Source of the DNA: Porodaedalea pini
Lineage: Eukaryota; Basidiomycota; Agaricomycetes; Hymenochaetales; Hymenochaetaceae
Length of the DNA: 64,000 nt
Assembly: GCA_002794775.1 (NCBI GenBank)
Contig: NBAY01000001.1
Location: 2,480,001 to 2,544,000 of the forward strand
Direction of reading: 5' to 3'
The notes under the pieces were generated by a model. It had not been told where the DNA came from. It searched no databases and saw only the letters and a list, made by a program, of their open reading frames with translations. Of the stretch, positions 24,320-37,055 are shown in pieces; position 1 is the stretch's first letter; every line of letters begins with the position of its first letter. Position numbers and translations under genes: made by a program.

Positions 24320-25735
24320 CTCCCGAATCATTCGTGCATTTGATATAAACATGACATAGATAAAACAAGAGATCTCGGTGACCGGGCCCGTCTTTTGTTT
24401 TGTTTTTTGCTTTCGTTATCGACACTGTATATGTAACTGAGTTGTTATCGATCACAATTGCATGTGCATGTAAAAGTTGTTTGTTAGAACTTACAGCTCC
24501 TGTTTGTTGGAATGCGCACTTTTTTCTTCTTGAAAATCACGTCGAGAACATGGTTGTAGTGTATGACGATCCAAGTTTGTAAATTGTATTGCACAATCTG
24601 TGCCTACGGCTATGCCCACGGCCCTTCCCTCCTCTTCTACCCGGGGCCGTGGCTCACCTCTCCAGCGAATAAAAAAACCTTACACCGTAGCACAGTTCTA
24701 CATATATACATACTCTGTATCCCACTCGAAGCAAATTAAATCTCTCATGACAGCATATATGGCATGACCATCCCCGGTCCAATAATCTCAACCCCTATAT
24801 CTCCCACTAGAGCAAGAAGGGGCAAGCTGTTTACTTATGGTTTGTGCGGAAGCATACTCCGAGTCCGAGTTGCAGGTGTGTGACCTCTACGTTGGCATCG
24901 GAGGCTTCACGTGCGGTGTACGTTCCGGTCGGGCGCTCGGAACTCGAATAGACTCCCGATAGACAAGTGGTCCGCGTCTCAGTCAGCGCTGCTTCAATCT
25001 TCAACCCAGTCCAGTCCAAGCGGGGAGCTCCATACCATGAACAAAATCACTAGGAAGGAGGACCGATATTAGGAGGAAAATAGGGAAACCGCGTGGTACT
25101 TGTAAGTTGTACATCAGAAGGAGGAGGGGGGGGGGGGGCTCGACGTCCGGGAATGACACTTAATGCCCGGATGACTGGCATGCTGATAGGAGGGCACTAG
25201 TACTCAAGCTCAAGCACTAGGATGACTTGGCAGGGTTGCGTTATCTTCTGGCTAGCGCGACGGTACCGATGCGGTCGCGTCTCGCATCCTGCATCTCGCA
25301 TCTCGTTGAGATAATCACGGGCATGGGGATCATGGGTCCGGCGCTCACGATCAAAATGCAATCCGGACCCGAAATCGGGCGGCGAGCTCGGGCTCGGGCT
25401 TCAGACGGTCACGCAGTCTAGGCTTTCCTTGCAAGGATTGGAATAGCGTAGTATGATTATTGGTCGTGATCGGAGAAGTCGTTCAAGCGGGGGATGAGCT
25501 TCATATGGTGAGTCCGTGAGGAGTGGCGATTCGGGAGTCAGGACCCGGGAGGTGGCGACTCGGACTACTCAGTCAAGAGATGATGACATCGCGAGGCACG
25601 ACGCGTCGCACTGCGGCAGCTGGACGGTTCTGTAACTCCGGGGTATGTAAATTTGCGGCCTTCCGAGTCGTGTCCAAAGTTGTATTACACATACAGTATG
25701 CAGTACATTGCACGTCGCATGAGGCGAACCGGAGG
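24320..25735. other. Long intergenic region with a G13 homopolymer
   Basis: I see no gene in these 1.4 kb between two convergent genes. A run of 13 G follows GA-rich sequence at 25126-25138. Open frames across it (for example 25569-26012 minus) have no family features. Confidence 0.5.
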
Positions 25736-26289
25736 TCAACTGGATGGCGAGGATTCGGAAGCCAGGAGTGCGGGGAGGAAGTGCGCTTCGTCGATGACGG
25801 ATAGACGCGTCGGGGCGGAGGCCAGGGCGGTTTTGATGCGCGGGGCGTCGCTGTTTGTGAGTATTAGTTATGAGAAGTGATGGACAATTCGATCTAGCCA
25901 TGAGAAGTGTGCATGCAAGCCTTGCAGAGATATTAATCAAGGGCTTGGGCTCACTGCTCAGAGCGGGTTGAATGGCTTTGCTGCTGCGGTCACTGCGCAA
26001 GCAGGCATACAAAGGGATGGGCGTTTATATGACATTCAAATCGCACTCACTCACGCGCAACGCGAATCACTGCGTCGTCCACGTCCCTCTCTCCAGCGTC
26101 CCGGTCTCGCTGATGTTGGCTTGCCACCCGTCCGCAGCGGAGCCGCAGCACGTCGACATACGTCGCCGCAGCGCTCGCGCCGAAGGACTGTGCGAGCGCG
26201 TCCTGGATGGCCTTGCGAAACGCGAGCTCGTCGCCAAGGTGGCCGTCGGTGTTGTCGACGTGCACGCGGAGGTAGGTGTAGGTGTACAT
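25736..26289 (-). CDS. POP8: Probable RNase P/MRP subunit POP8-like protein (structure provisional)
   Basis: Small protein with a core YTYLRVHVDN, ELAFRKAIQDALAQSFGA, YVDVLRLRCG, then DDAVIRVA, and a last exon 25850-25736 encoding APRIKTALASAPTRLSVIDE. The pattern of a short beta-strand/helix/strand core followed by 'V(I/L)RV ... AL(A/S)S' resembles fungal Pop8, which belongs to the ribonuclease P/MRP complexes that process tRNA and rRNA precursors. The middle of the model is not settled. The ATG at 26289 follows an AG (GTAG-GAGCAA), so a further 5' exon is likely. The donor near 26045 gives a consistent phase only if a GC dinucleotide is used. Alternative: an unrelated small protein. Confidence 0.45.
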
Positions 26290-26756
26290 TTGCTCCTACG
26301 GCGGCGGTGAGCCGCGGGTAGATGAGCTTGGCGTCATCCGAGCGGAGTGTACAGTGTCGATCCTTCCTGGTCAGCTTCATTTACAAGTCGCTCTTTCTTG
26401 CGACGCGAACGGCTTCACCACCGATGATAAACAAATATCTATAAAATGGAGGATAATTTCGCACATATTCAGTGCTTATTAGCAGCAGCGAACTCGGTAG
26501 ATGTGGACCTTGAAGCTGTGATTCAGTGTGAAAAGGCGCAGCTGAAATCACAGGAAAAATATAAGAGGTTATATTAGTCAGCTTGTTTGACACCTCGGTT
26601 GCGTCTCCCATTCCGGATGAGAGAGAGATTATTATAAGTTCGAGCTGACGATCATCTCAGTACTAGTCCACTCTCTCTCCTTCCTCCCGCCGACGTTCGC
26701 AATCGACAGCGCTTGACAGTATCAACAACAACGGGAGCAACGCCGACGAAAAGCCA

Positions 26757-29489
26757 ATGTTGGCCTCTTTCACATCTATGTTGCCCTCGGGCATCGGTTT
26801 CAGTACAAATAGAGACGAGCGTGAGCGCGAGCGCGACAGACAGGACAAAGAAGCGGAAAGGGAACGCGCCGCCCAAGACGACACGCCGCGTGCAAACGAC
26901 AACGACGGAAGGCTCAAAGATGGTGCTGTCGATGAGCACGGCGTCAAGAAGAAGCGCGAGCGCAATCCGAACGAGGTCTGTCTACCACGCTCCTGCCAAT
27001 GACGCGCCGTTGTTGATTCTCCACTTGCCTTTGATCCGTACAGACGTTCATCGTCGTGCGACCGCCACCGTCGGTGTCCAACCACCCGCTCAACCTCCAG
27101 CTGCAGCTCGTCCCGCCGCAGGCGAAAGAGCGATCCGTGTCAGGAACCTCTCCAGCTTCTGGCGTCTCAAACGTCGCCAACCGGCGCTCGGTTGACTACT
27201 CCGCACAACCCCCCGAAGAAGTCGGCGACTCGCTCGCACGCGCACCATCGACGCGCTCGAACCGCTCCGATCCTTCCTCATTCTATGCCTCCTCATCCTC
27301 CGCCTCGGTGTCCTCCATCGCATCATCCGCCTCCACAACCTCGGCCGGCGGGCGTCGCATGATCGTACCACTTTACAATCTCAGTGCACACAACGTCATG
27401 ACCAACACCGTGCTTGATGCCGGCACGGACGCTAAAGTCGCAAAATTCCACAAGCGCAGCTTGGAGATCCTCGCGCTCGCCGTGCTCGAGTGCGTCGAAG
27501 TGTGGCCAAGCTACGGTCGCGGCGGGACAGGGCACGTTGCGTTCCTGAATGCAACAAATGGGGCAAATACCGGCGCTGCTGGCGGTACACTAGGTGAGCC
27601 TCCTCCATCACGCGTCTCAGCTAGCCCACACGCATACTAACGACTGAAACGCGAATCCCGAAAATGAAATGAAAGATCCTGACGTGCTGCTCGTGACGCC
27701 AACTTCCTCTGCGATTTCGCTTTCCTCAGCGGGCTCGCACCCTCCATACGCATACACGCAGCCCTCACCGGCGACGCCCAAGACGCCGACGTTTTCTGCA
27801 TACGCCTCGTGCGGCAGCGTCACGCCGACGCCCTCGCAATCCGGTGCCAAGCGCATCTTCGGCAAGATCTTCAAGAAGCGGGATGTGCAGAGCCCCGCGG
27901 CCGCCGGGCCCACCGGATCACTCTCGCGAAGCGGGTCAATTGATGTGCGAGCCGTTGCGTCACCGCCCGGGAGCGAGATTGGGCACGGCACCGTCTTGAC
28001 CTCCGGGAGTGCGTCCAAGCGACGCTCGCTCAACGCGTCCTCGCCTACGCCATCGCACTTCGCGCTCCCGCCAGTTCCGAGCGCATCACCGGCCGGCGCC
28101 GGCGGCACACAGCCACTGCTACAGCCGGCGATCCTCGGCATCCAGCCGACGCTGTCCGCTCCATTAATCCCGCCTGCGGGGCGCCCGACGCGCTACGTGT
28201 GGATCGTGCGCAAGTGGCTTAAGGGAGGCGACGGCGGACTGCTCGGCGGTGTCATGCGCGGCGTGGGGATGGTCGGTGCAGGGATCGGCATGGCCGGGCT
28301 CGGCGAGCGCGCCGGCGGCGGCGGTACTTCCAATTCCAATTCCTTGATGGGATATGGGACGGGCAGTGGGATAGAAGGAGGCGTGGAAGTGCGCTTTGAG
28401 TGGGTGCGTGGGCAGTCCAAGAGCCAGGAAAAGGTAGGCCGGCGGAAGAGTACGGGCCAAGGGGCGCTTGGGAAGCGCGGGAGCGTGAGCGTTTCACAAG
28501 AGGACGCGGCTGTTCAGCGTTCGCGAAGGAGTCTCGCAGCCGAGGGGTCGGAGGGCCATCAGGAGAAGAGCAGGAGTCGTGGACGACGCGGTGGAGCGGC
28601 TGTGGGGCAGGTCTTGGCGGCGGGGACGGGGACGCCGCGCATGTCTGGTGAGTCACGCCGCTCTGCGGAGCTCGCTTCGCGCGACTCGCGCACCAATTCG
28701 ATGACGAGCGCGAGTTTATCGGAGGAGGCGCAGGCGATGCTCCGTGGCCCGGGTAGTATTGGGGAGGAGGACGACGGCGAGGAAAGTGATCCCGAGGACT
28801 CGGAGACGCCGTGGACGTGCACGCTCGTCGTGTCGAACATCCCCTGCAACCCCGCAACCCTGTGGGAATTTGAGCATGCAGATACGCACCACCCGCTTGT
28901 GAAGGAGCCCTCGCGACGCTCGCACTTGAGCAATACGCCAGAAGGCTCGTCTGCCGCTGTCGGCGTCAAGCATCCTTTCCCTTCCTTCGAAACCACTACT
29001 GCCCACCCCAACCCCAACCCCAGTCTGCCACTACCCCCACCCCCACCACTCCCACCAAGATCCCGCGCCGACCCTCCAGGGACACTCCTAAAGTTAAAAG
29101 TCGGCGCGCTCTCGCCGGCACCACACCACCCCAAGGTCGTCGCGCAGCTCAAAGTGCCCTATCCCTTACCGGACGTCGAAGTCGCGCGCGCACGTGTGCG
29201 GCGGCGCGTGCTCACCCCCGCTGGCGTCGCGCGCCCCGTTTCGCGCGCTGGCGAAGGTGCAGGCGGGGGTGGTGATAGAGATGAACGGGACCAGCCGAGG
29301 TCGCGCAGTGGCGTCTTTGGTGGTGGAGGGGGAGAGAGGAATGGGGAGAGACCGGAGGGCATGGTGCTGACGGCTGAGGAAATCAAAGATGTGTTGAGCT
29401 GCACGGCGTTTTGGATCGTTGTGAGAGAGGGATTCGGCGGTGTTGGGAAGGTAAATCGGAAGGGGGATGGGTGGCGGATCCGGGGGTAG
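26757..29489 (+). CDS. Unrecognised 860-aa low-complexity protein
   Basis: Three exons in phase: 26757-26975, 27044-27593, 27676-29489; sum 2583 nt. The N-terminus is a charged Arg/Glu-rich stretch. It is followed by VVRPPPSVSNHPLNLQLQLV, a Ser-rich block, and the only segment that looks folded, about 50 residues around IVPLYNLSAHNVMTNTVLDA and ILALAVLECVEVW. The rest is Ser/Pro/Gly-rich, with KRIFGKIFKKRD, TLVVSNIPCNPATLWEFEHA and a proline run. No signal peptide, membrane span or catalytic motif is seen. GC content is higher than in its neighbours, which explains the long antisense open frames. I do not recognise the family. The architecture suggests a mostly disordered regulatory or scaffold protein. 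Confidence 0.75.
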
Positions 29490-30605
29490 CGTGAAGGTGC
29501 TGTAGTCGTCTTTGCCCCACGATTCTCGCTACCATCCCCGGTTTTCTTTCTTTCTTCCCCTCTCCCTCCTGCTCTGACGTCTCTCAACCCCATTTATTTT
29601 TCTTACGACTGCATGACTTCACGTCTTCGTCCCAGAGCCTCACCCTTATAAATGTCTGTTTGTCTTGTGTACACACCTCACCGCAATCTTGCTGTAGCTC
29701 CGTATCTGTTTTACCCATATACTGCATGTCACTTTCCTCCTCAGTCTCAATCTTCTTCCCTGTTTCTTCTTCCCTCCCCATACACCGTCCATGTCTTCAT
29801 CCGTTGCCTCCCCACCTTCATATCCACCGTACAGCATTTATTTTTTCTCGTTGTTCTGTCAACTTCACTGCGGCTTCATATACTCGTTAACCGTTGCTCG
29901 CCTTTCCCTTTGTCGTCTGGTATCATTGTGTTTCCTCAGGTTTTGTTACTTATGCTTGATATCTTGATGGTCCCCTAAATCTAATAAGCAATTAGAGGGA
30001 TTGCTCCAACTGGCGGATTCGTCTGTACAGAGAACGTGTGAATCTTGAAACTCAAACTTGTGCACGAGCTGCAGCTTCGTCTTAGTTCTTTGTAACTACT
30101 TATGTAATATTCTCACAAACGGGAAGAGGCCTTGCTCACGTCAGAAGAGATGCAGTATGTGTTAAATGGTATGGTAAGATTAGAGCATTGTGAGCTAATG
30201 TATCAAGAACTTTTGGAAGCGTCCGGAGCGATGCGTGCGGACTTGCAGATAAAGCATTACCGACTTTGCGGTTGCTCTCCGTTATCCTTCCGTCCTCATC
30301 CTCTTTCCTCTTTCCTCCCCTCACCATACATCATAAAGAGTCTCTCTCACTAATTATCTCGTGACTCCATATACACGCGCGTCTCACTCTCACTTCTCTG
30401 TCCTCTAGCATTATTCGGCCTTCTCTAGTCTCTTATGCCTTATGTACTAATAGCGTAGGCTGCCCATGGTATAATAGGCGATAATATCTCGATAAGCGCA
30501 TATCTTGGAGAATCAAGAGTGCACGCGCTTCATGAACAACAATGTACTTATCTCTAGTGGGAAGAACAAAACGCGCTCGGCGGAGTTTGAATGCAAGATC
30601 GACGT
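29490..30605. other. Intergenic region, pyrimidine-rich
   Basis: CT-rich DNA (29540-29950) follows the 860-aa gene. No reading frame with protein character was found; probably 3' UTR plus spacer. Confidence 0.45.
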
Positions 30606-31690
30606 GAAACGCGTAACATGACTTACGATCACGTGTGCGCGTGCTCGCAAACCAAACACAAAACTAGAGCTTCGTGTTTGTTGAGTTTTCTTCACTTAGG
30701 TTCGCGGTAAGCTCGGGTAACTCCCCCCTCCCCTCAACGCTCAGTGTTTAGCGCCCAGGCTCGGTACGTGTACTCATTGCGCTCTTCGTCACAAAGTTTA
30801 TCACATCTGCACCGGCGCAGCGTTGCGCCTCACGAGATCCTCCGGTCACGATTCATGATCTCGTTGTCTTATGTCTATCCATTCAGAGCCCCTCACCAAA
30901 TTTTTCAAGCTTCGATATTCAAGCAAGAAAGAAGGAAGAAGTTCTTTTGCAGGGTACTGGCTTCTCTCGTCTAAAATACTTGAAATGTACCCAACACAGT
31001 GCACACACCGAGCTTGATGGAAGCCAGCTGCAGCTCAAAGATCCCATATAGATACGTGTTTGCGAGCTTGATCTCCAGAGTCGAGTCTGGTGATTTAGTG
31101 AACAGAACAATACATCAAAAGGAAAGAAAATTAAACAATCGAAGGCTTACCCGATAATCCGTCAGTACCGCAATATCATTCGATCCTTTTCCGACGGACC
31201 TCGATTGGTCTTTAAGTTCATAATCACTTACAAATACTATGTCGCATGTCATTGGATGACGTGAATTGGAGCCCTGATGCTACGAAAGTTGACTGTCGTG
31301 GTGAGTGGCTCTGTTCTATTGTTATGGTGTTTGCGACACACTTTGTTCGTGATCAACCTTCTCTCAGGGAAGAAGTACCTGAGGCAGCTGCGATAATCTG
31401 AGACTTTCTTTGGCAGCATGCAAGACGAGGTCCGAACAGTCCAAGCAGGAAGTTTTACTGAATCTTGCAAATAACCTCGTTTCTGAGTTTGCCGTTTTTG
31501 AAGTCAATTTACACCATCTGGGAGGCTTACATCTGTCCTCCTCTGATAATTATATTTCACCTCTGTATGACCTCAACCCCTGGTTATTGCTTAACATCTC
31601 AAGACATTGTTGCGCAGACGTCTTATATTCACTCGTACATTCCTATAAGCGCGGAGGTATGTATTGCATAATGGTCAAAGGTCTTTAACT
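30606..31690. repeat. Duplicated block A (source copy)
   Basis: This 1.1-kb block recurs at 37377-39209 in the same orientation; the second copy is interrupted by a small transposon. Corresponding positions differ mainly where this copy has CpG and the other has TpG or CpA. On the minus strand two exon-like pieces are seen: IVFVSDYELKDQSRSVGKG followed by NDIAVLTDYR (about 31250-31150), ending in a GTAAGC donor, and DSTLEIKLANTYLYGIFELQ followed by a stop at 30971. Their splice phases do not join cleanly, so this may be a gene remnant of unknown family. Confidence 0.7.
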
Positions 31691-32300
31691 CTTCAAACTC
31701 TACCTACTTCTCTTAAGTCGTCTTCTAACAGTTCAGAGTCGATTACCGCAGGGAGGGTCATTTTGATAGTGTTTTGACAGAATTTATACCCAGGCCTTGG
31801 ATAATAAGATCGTGTACAGCCATTAGTATGGATTCCATATGTATCCATAGCTTGGGGGTTCTAAATCAGGTCGCAATATTTGAACGTGTTCGTTACTCTT
31901 TTATAAACAATAGCTCTGTCATATGAAAGGTAAAGTTGCTTTTATAAGGTATAGGGGCAAGGATGAGTTTCGGATAATACACACCACACCCAGGAAAGTA
32001 CAAACGGCAGAGTGAAGTGGGTTAGTTACATTCACGTTTATGGAGCAATGTAACGGATTAAGGAATAATTTATTGAGTCGTACTCTGGCTGAGTAAGGCT
32101 GTTTGAAACTCCGCGAACACCTTTGATTTTCAGATCGCCATGCGCGGATTTCTGCGGATTTCACACCCTGCAAATCCCGTCCCCGACGGTGCGGGATAAA
32201 ACGAGTTCGCGACAGCGGCGTCAGCCATCTCGCACCGCTTTCGAACGTCCAAGAGAATTCTAGCATCGGACGGCCGACGGCGCCGTTTGGGCCTTTTAGC
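31691..32300. other. Spacer between blocks A and B
   Basis: No gene seen. The last 200 bp form the upstream region of the epimerase-like gene. In the second copy of the duplication this spacer is not found; a retrotransposon nest occupies its place. Confidence 0.5.
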
Positions 32301-32330
32301 ATATAAAAAGCAGGCATTTTCTGCGTCTTC
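32301..32330 (+). promoter_or_regulatory. TATA element of the epimerase-like gene
   Basis: atataaaaag lies about 65 bp upstream of the ATG at 32366. The same element is kept in the duplicate at 58094-58103, where it starts directly after an LTR end. Confidence 0.55.
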
Positions 32331-32365
32331 CACAAGACACAGCTCCAAAGCCTCTAACTTCCATA

Positions 32366-33625
32366 ATGAAGGTACTCATCCTCGGCGCAACTGGTTTTAT
32401 TGGGTGAGAAGCAGCACTTAATATGTAGTCTTGTCGCTTCTAGATCATGCTGGCTGAATGACTGCGCCGTCGCAGGTTCCCCGCCGCTCAAGCATTCGTG
32501 CGCAGCGGCCATGAGGTGTATGGTCAGACCCGAAATACCGGAAAGACAAAGCTCCTTGCATCGGAAGAGAGTACGTCTTTATCTAATCTTGACTCCTTGA
32601 TGCTTCCATTGCTAACGCATCTGAATGCATTGCTTGATCTTCAGTTATCCCTGTCGTTGCTGATCCCTCTAAAGGCGAGGAGTGGGCAGCCATTGCGGAG
32701 AAAGTCGATGTCGGTAAGCGGGGCTAGCGACGACGATATTATATAACTGAATTCTGGTCGTATCTGTCTTATCAGTGGTCGACTGTATCGGCGGCATGGA
32801 TATCAAGATCATTTCGCAATACGTTTTTGATGTCGCCTCTGAAGCCGCCAAGAAAACGCGCGGGACCTCCGCGCCCCGACTGACATACATCTACTGCTCA
32901 GGTCCGTCATCCTCACTCTCCCCTATATCCCCCAGTCACCAAACTCTTACCCTTCCTTTTTATTTTTTTTTGATATTCCCAGGCACATGGGTGCACGGTG
33001 AGGACCGCGCGAACACAACGTCGGAGCACGCCGTGCCGAAGAACACGACGCCGCTCGTCGCGTGGCGCACCGCGCACGGAGCAGCGCGTGCTCACCGCAT
33101 CTGAGGCCGGCGCGCTGAACGGCATCGTCGTGCGCCCGTCACTGCTCTACGGCCGCTCCGGCTCGATAGTCGCCGTGCTCTTCGCCGCTGCATCAGAGGC
33201 GGCGGCGCGAGGCAGTGTGTTCGAATGGGCCGGCAGGAAGGGCGGCCGCTGGTCGCTCATCCACGTCGACGACCTCGCGGATTTGTTCGTCCGCATTGCT
33301 GAGGCGGTACGTCATCTCAATCTCAACCCTCAACGAGCTAAAAATGCTCTCTCCATAACAGGCCCCGACATGCAAGGGAGTTATCTTTGACGCAACGAAC
33401 TCCTACACCGAATCCGTCGACGACATCCTCGACAGCGTCGTACGTGTCGCCGGCGCTACAGGCTGGGCGTACCGCGAGCCCGCCAACGCCTTCGAGGAGG
33501 CCGTCGCGACGACCACGCGCACGCGTCCGAGCCTGGCACGCGCACTCGTCGGATGGCACGCGCGCAAACCCGGTCTTGTCGATGGCATGGAGACGTACTA
33601 TGCTGCGTTCAGGGCTTACCTTTGA
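32366..33625 (+). pseudogene. NAD(P)-binding epimerase-like gene with a +1 frameshift
   Basis: Rossmann-fold protein of the NAD-dependent epimerase/atypical SDR type. Exons 32366-32403 (MKVLILGATGFIG, the glycine-rich cofactor motif), 32476-32570, 32645-32713, 32776-32901 (VVDCIGGMD), 32983-33306, 33362-33625. Conserved pieces TYIYCSGTWVHGED, GIVVRPSLLYGRSGSI, GGRWSLIHVDDLADLF and FRAYL follow in order. Exon 5 has one base too many near 33078: frame is lost after VAWRTAH and resumes one base later at QRVLTASEAGALNG. The decayed duplicate at 58.1-59.9 kb has no extra base there, so the insertion arose in this copy or is a sequence error. With one base removed the exons are a multiple of three. 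A TATA box lies upstream. Function probably oxidoreductase; substrate unknown. Confidence 0.75.
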
Positions 33626-34105
33626 GCTCAATCTTGAGCTATACCTTGGACAAATATGTATTATGGTGTCATGTGTATTATTGGGACTACGGTGGGCACA
33701 CACTTGAAGAATACTTGTAGACCGTGCAACAACCCTCTCGTGTATCTTCCGTTGTCAAGGCTAGCACAAATTAAATTTGTTGAGAGCTGGTATCGATGCA
33801 TGTTGACGGAAAACCAGCATTACAAACTAAGACAACAGGGATATCAAGGACAAATTCCGAGCAAGAAATTTAAGAAGGGCAAACCCGGCCCCAACCGAAT
33901 GACTATATGATTTTTTACATCTCCATATCAGAGCATGTTCAGTTGCAAATGAAAAGGTGTGCATCAGCGTTAGCGGCAACGCCGACTCGTAAACTCGTTA
34001 ATAAAGACATCCACTGTCTGGAAGCCCAACTACTTTCCGAGAGTCCACGTACACGCGAATTGAATGTCGAAAAGAGATATGGAAAGAATATGGTGAAGCA
34101 CGGCT
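33626..34105. other. Convergent intergenic region
   Basis: Between the 3' ends of the epimerase-like gene and the permease. No gene or repeat recognised. Confidence 0.5.
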
Positions 34106-37055
34106 TCATGCTTGCCCGTACTCGTGTTGCTTGTCTCTTCTGACTTGCTCTTCTGGAGGAAGATTCGACGTCGGGCCCTTGTAGTGGCGATGCGCACTGT
34201 ACATCAGAATAAAATATTGAGCACATTCTTATTGCGAAACAGGTCCACACGTACCCAAGTATATACCACAACCTACCCCAAAGAAAAGAGAAATCCATCA
34301 GTCAGAAATTCATTCGGAGAAGCCAAGGCACGACTGCATCTCAGGTTAACTCACCCAGAGAGAATGACGACACCGCCTGTGATGACCGATGCGTAGTTCA
34401 TGTTGTCTTTCGTGACGGGCAGCAAGGTCGGGATTGAGAAGATGACGGAAACGAAGAGCGTCCAGGATATGCAGATGATGTTCGCCGTCCAGCCGAGCAG
34501 GCCCGGGCCCATGTAGAACGGGCCGGGCTTGAAGTCTACTTCAGGATGATTCCGGTAGAACCTCCGCCTGTACCGCACATAATAATCGGATAACTCGATG
34601 GTCAGCATTCCATCCACATGCACATACGCGGTCCAGAAACACGAGACGCACAAAAAGATCGGAATAATATATGAGATATCCAGGGCCATCGCCGTGAGTG
34701 AGAAAATCGCGTTCGCCGCGACGGGACTCGCAAAGTCGAGCAGTCCGGGCAGCACGCTGAACAGCGTCGTCGCCCAGATCGCGGGCAGCGGCGTCTGTGT
34801 GATCGCGCTCACGCGGCCCAGCACGCCCCTGTCCGGTAGCCCGTGGTCACGGCTGAAGGCATACACCGTGCGTGAGCACGCTTGCAGAGCCGTTTGGCAG
34901 ACGAAAAAGGCGGTCAGGCATACGAATGCCTGAAATGATGAATATGAGTAATGAGTGAAGCCAATTAGAATTCATGGTGGAGGACTGACCCAGAGGAACA
35001 GGGCTCCTGGCGTTCCGATTCGGTTGACCATAATTTGCAAGACTGCAGATCCGGATGCTCCAGGTAAGTCCTCGCTATGGATAATAAAATATAAGAATCA
35101 CGGGGTCGCAAGTGAATAAGAAAAATGAACGAGAGCTTACAGAGGCCCAGAGCACAGGACAAGCACAATGTTGAAGAGCCATCCAATCAATCCGGTGCCG
35201 ATGACTGGAACTTGCGTTCAGGCAATTATTTTTCAGCACAAAAAAAAGCGGATACTTACCAGCAATGAAGATGGCACTCGGCGCTGTGAATGCATATAAG
35301 ATCTTGCCATGATGTATCTTGAACGAAAATGAGCGGACATACCAGTGTAAGCGGCGCGCTTGACTTCCTCACTATCAGAACGGTCAATGAACGACGATTC
35401 ACAACAGTACAATTTAACAACGCACGAGATGTGTGCCGTAGCATCATAGTCCTTTCACCGTTATAAAATATCAGCTACTATTTGCAAATCCAAACCGAAA
35501 CACAGCAGGAGCGCTTACCGTCATCTAAGAATAAAGAATAACCAATTTCATAAAAATCAGAATTCCTTCAAAGCAAGTCTCAAAGTAGATACTCACCGTC
35601 CACTGCACGCTCAACAGTCCAAAGAGGAACGCAAGTCCGGAGTTCCATCCTCCCGTCTGATTGTCGATCCCCTCCGACCCGAACACATAGCCCGCGGAGT
35701 GCATCTCGGAGCGCGGCGTCATCGCGAGGAGCACGATGATGATCACTAAGTTGTGTGGGGTTATCAATTGGGAATTAGATATAGGGGTATGTGCATGGTA
35801 AGGGAGATGAAGCAGTAGACTGATTGTAAGAAACGCACGGAAAGTTGCCCCGAGGTTCACGAAGACGAAGCCTTTGGTGAACATGGCAAGATGGCGCGTC
35901 GCGACGGAGTTCTGCGGAAGCCATTGTCATGAATGATCCGACGTCATGAAAGCAAGGGACAAGTGCGTACCAAGATGCCATGCAGGATGAGAAGGCCAGT
36001 GAGGAGGCCGACGGTCTTTCCCTATAAGAAAATACAATGTCATGGCCATGGTCATGATTTTGCTGCATCCGTGACAAGGACCGGGGGAGCTTACCTGCGT
36101 GATGACGAAGTTACCATTTCTGCCGATAACGACCGCCGCCCAGATCATGTTCGCCAAGCCAAATTCCGTAGACGCAAGGCCGGCTACTTGACCTATAATT
36201 GATTCCCATCAGCACAAGCAATAATACGAGGGAATGAAGCACAAAGTGCTCACCAAGGATATTCAGCCATCCGACGACCCATCCCACCTATTCAAAAAAA
36301 CTCGCCTTCAGAAAAGGAAGCGAAATAGATATACAGAGCCGGTACTGACAACTGCACGACGCTTCGGCGGGCAGAGCTGGGCAGACGCGGTATACCTAAA
36401 TGAAGAGAAGAATCGATTGGAACGCACGCGCATATATGCGAAAATTTCGACTACTCACAGGCCTCCGCACGTCGGGAATGCACTAACAATTTCTGCGATG
36501 GATGCACCTGCATAAGAGCGACATGAGTAAGAGACGGATGGATGCAGTTTGAAAGGAGAACTCACCGAGCGTGAAGCACATTGTCGCACCCAGAATCCAG
36601 CACCATGTCACCTTCAATCAAAATGCAACGTTAATACAATCTTCCTCCTAAAATAATACGAAACATGTGCACCGAAGCCGGACCACCAAGAGTGAGAGGC
36701 GTATTAAATGTCGTCGCGATACTCGAGCATAGGCCCTATACAAATTCAAACAAACAAACAAAAAGTCAGCGCTCACTGCAGAAAGCACGACGCCGGTCCG
36801 ATGGCCGTACCATAATGCTGAACGCGAAGCTGATCTGCAAAAAAAAAAAAAAAACACGAAAAGTTGCAAGACGCTTCAACAACGTTCATCATCAACACCA
36901 CATACCGTCGCCAGGTTAGAAAACTCGCGCTTGAAGGAAGGCACATAGCCCAGCGCCTCGAGCTCGCGGTCATCCTCGTCGATGGCGGACATGACCTCGC
37001 TGCCGACTGTGTTGTTGTGGTCCACATCCTTGATGTCCTTCGATTCGTCGCTCAT
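34106..37055 (-). CDS. Amino-acid/GABA-type permease (APC superfamily)
   Basis: Twelve-span-type transporter of the APC superfamily, closest in pattern to fungal GABA/choline/amino-acid permeases. Twenty exons: 37055-36906, 36834-36811, 36735-36673, 36611-36566, 36507-36459, 36395-36350, 36287-36254, 36192-36095, 36021-35971, 35911-35839, 35745-35597, 35524-35519, 35451-35426, 35371-35343, 35283-35260, 35204-35141, 35074-34990, 34929-34355, 34272-34255, 34196-34106; sum 1701 nt (566 aa). Landmarks: ELEALGYVPSFKREFSNLAT, FSIMGLCSSIATTFNTPL, GASIAEIVSAFPTCGGLY, WTMTDYDATAHISEEV, ACSRTVYAFSRDHGLPD. Exon 12 is a 6-nt microexon (ATGACG, Met-Thr) with its own GTAAGC donor and TTCTTAG acceptor. Without it the conserved WTMTDYDATAH motif would be broken. 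Exon 19 is 18 nt. Substrate is inferred only at family level. Confidence 0.93.

Noticed and set aside
25126..25138. G13 tract as a possible telomere or quadruplex element
   Set aside because: A single homopolymer run without repeated G-blocks; noted only as a feature of the spacer.
25569..26012. 147-aa minus-strand frame over the POP8-like 3' region
   Set aside because: It runs in another frame than the POP8-like exon and has no structure of its own.
27617..29593. Several long antisense open frames (up to about 200 aa) opposite the 860-aa gene
   Set aside because: High GC and codon mirror effects produce them; they are Pro/Arg/Ser-rich, lack motifs and vanish outside the exon.
30700..31700. 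Plus-strand frame MAACKTRSEQSKQEV... conserved in both copies of block A
   Set aside because: Conservation only reflects the DNA duplication; no start context, splice logic or family match.
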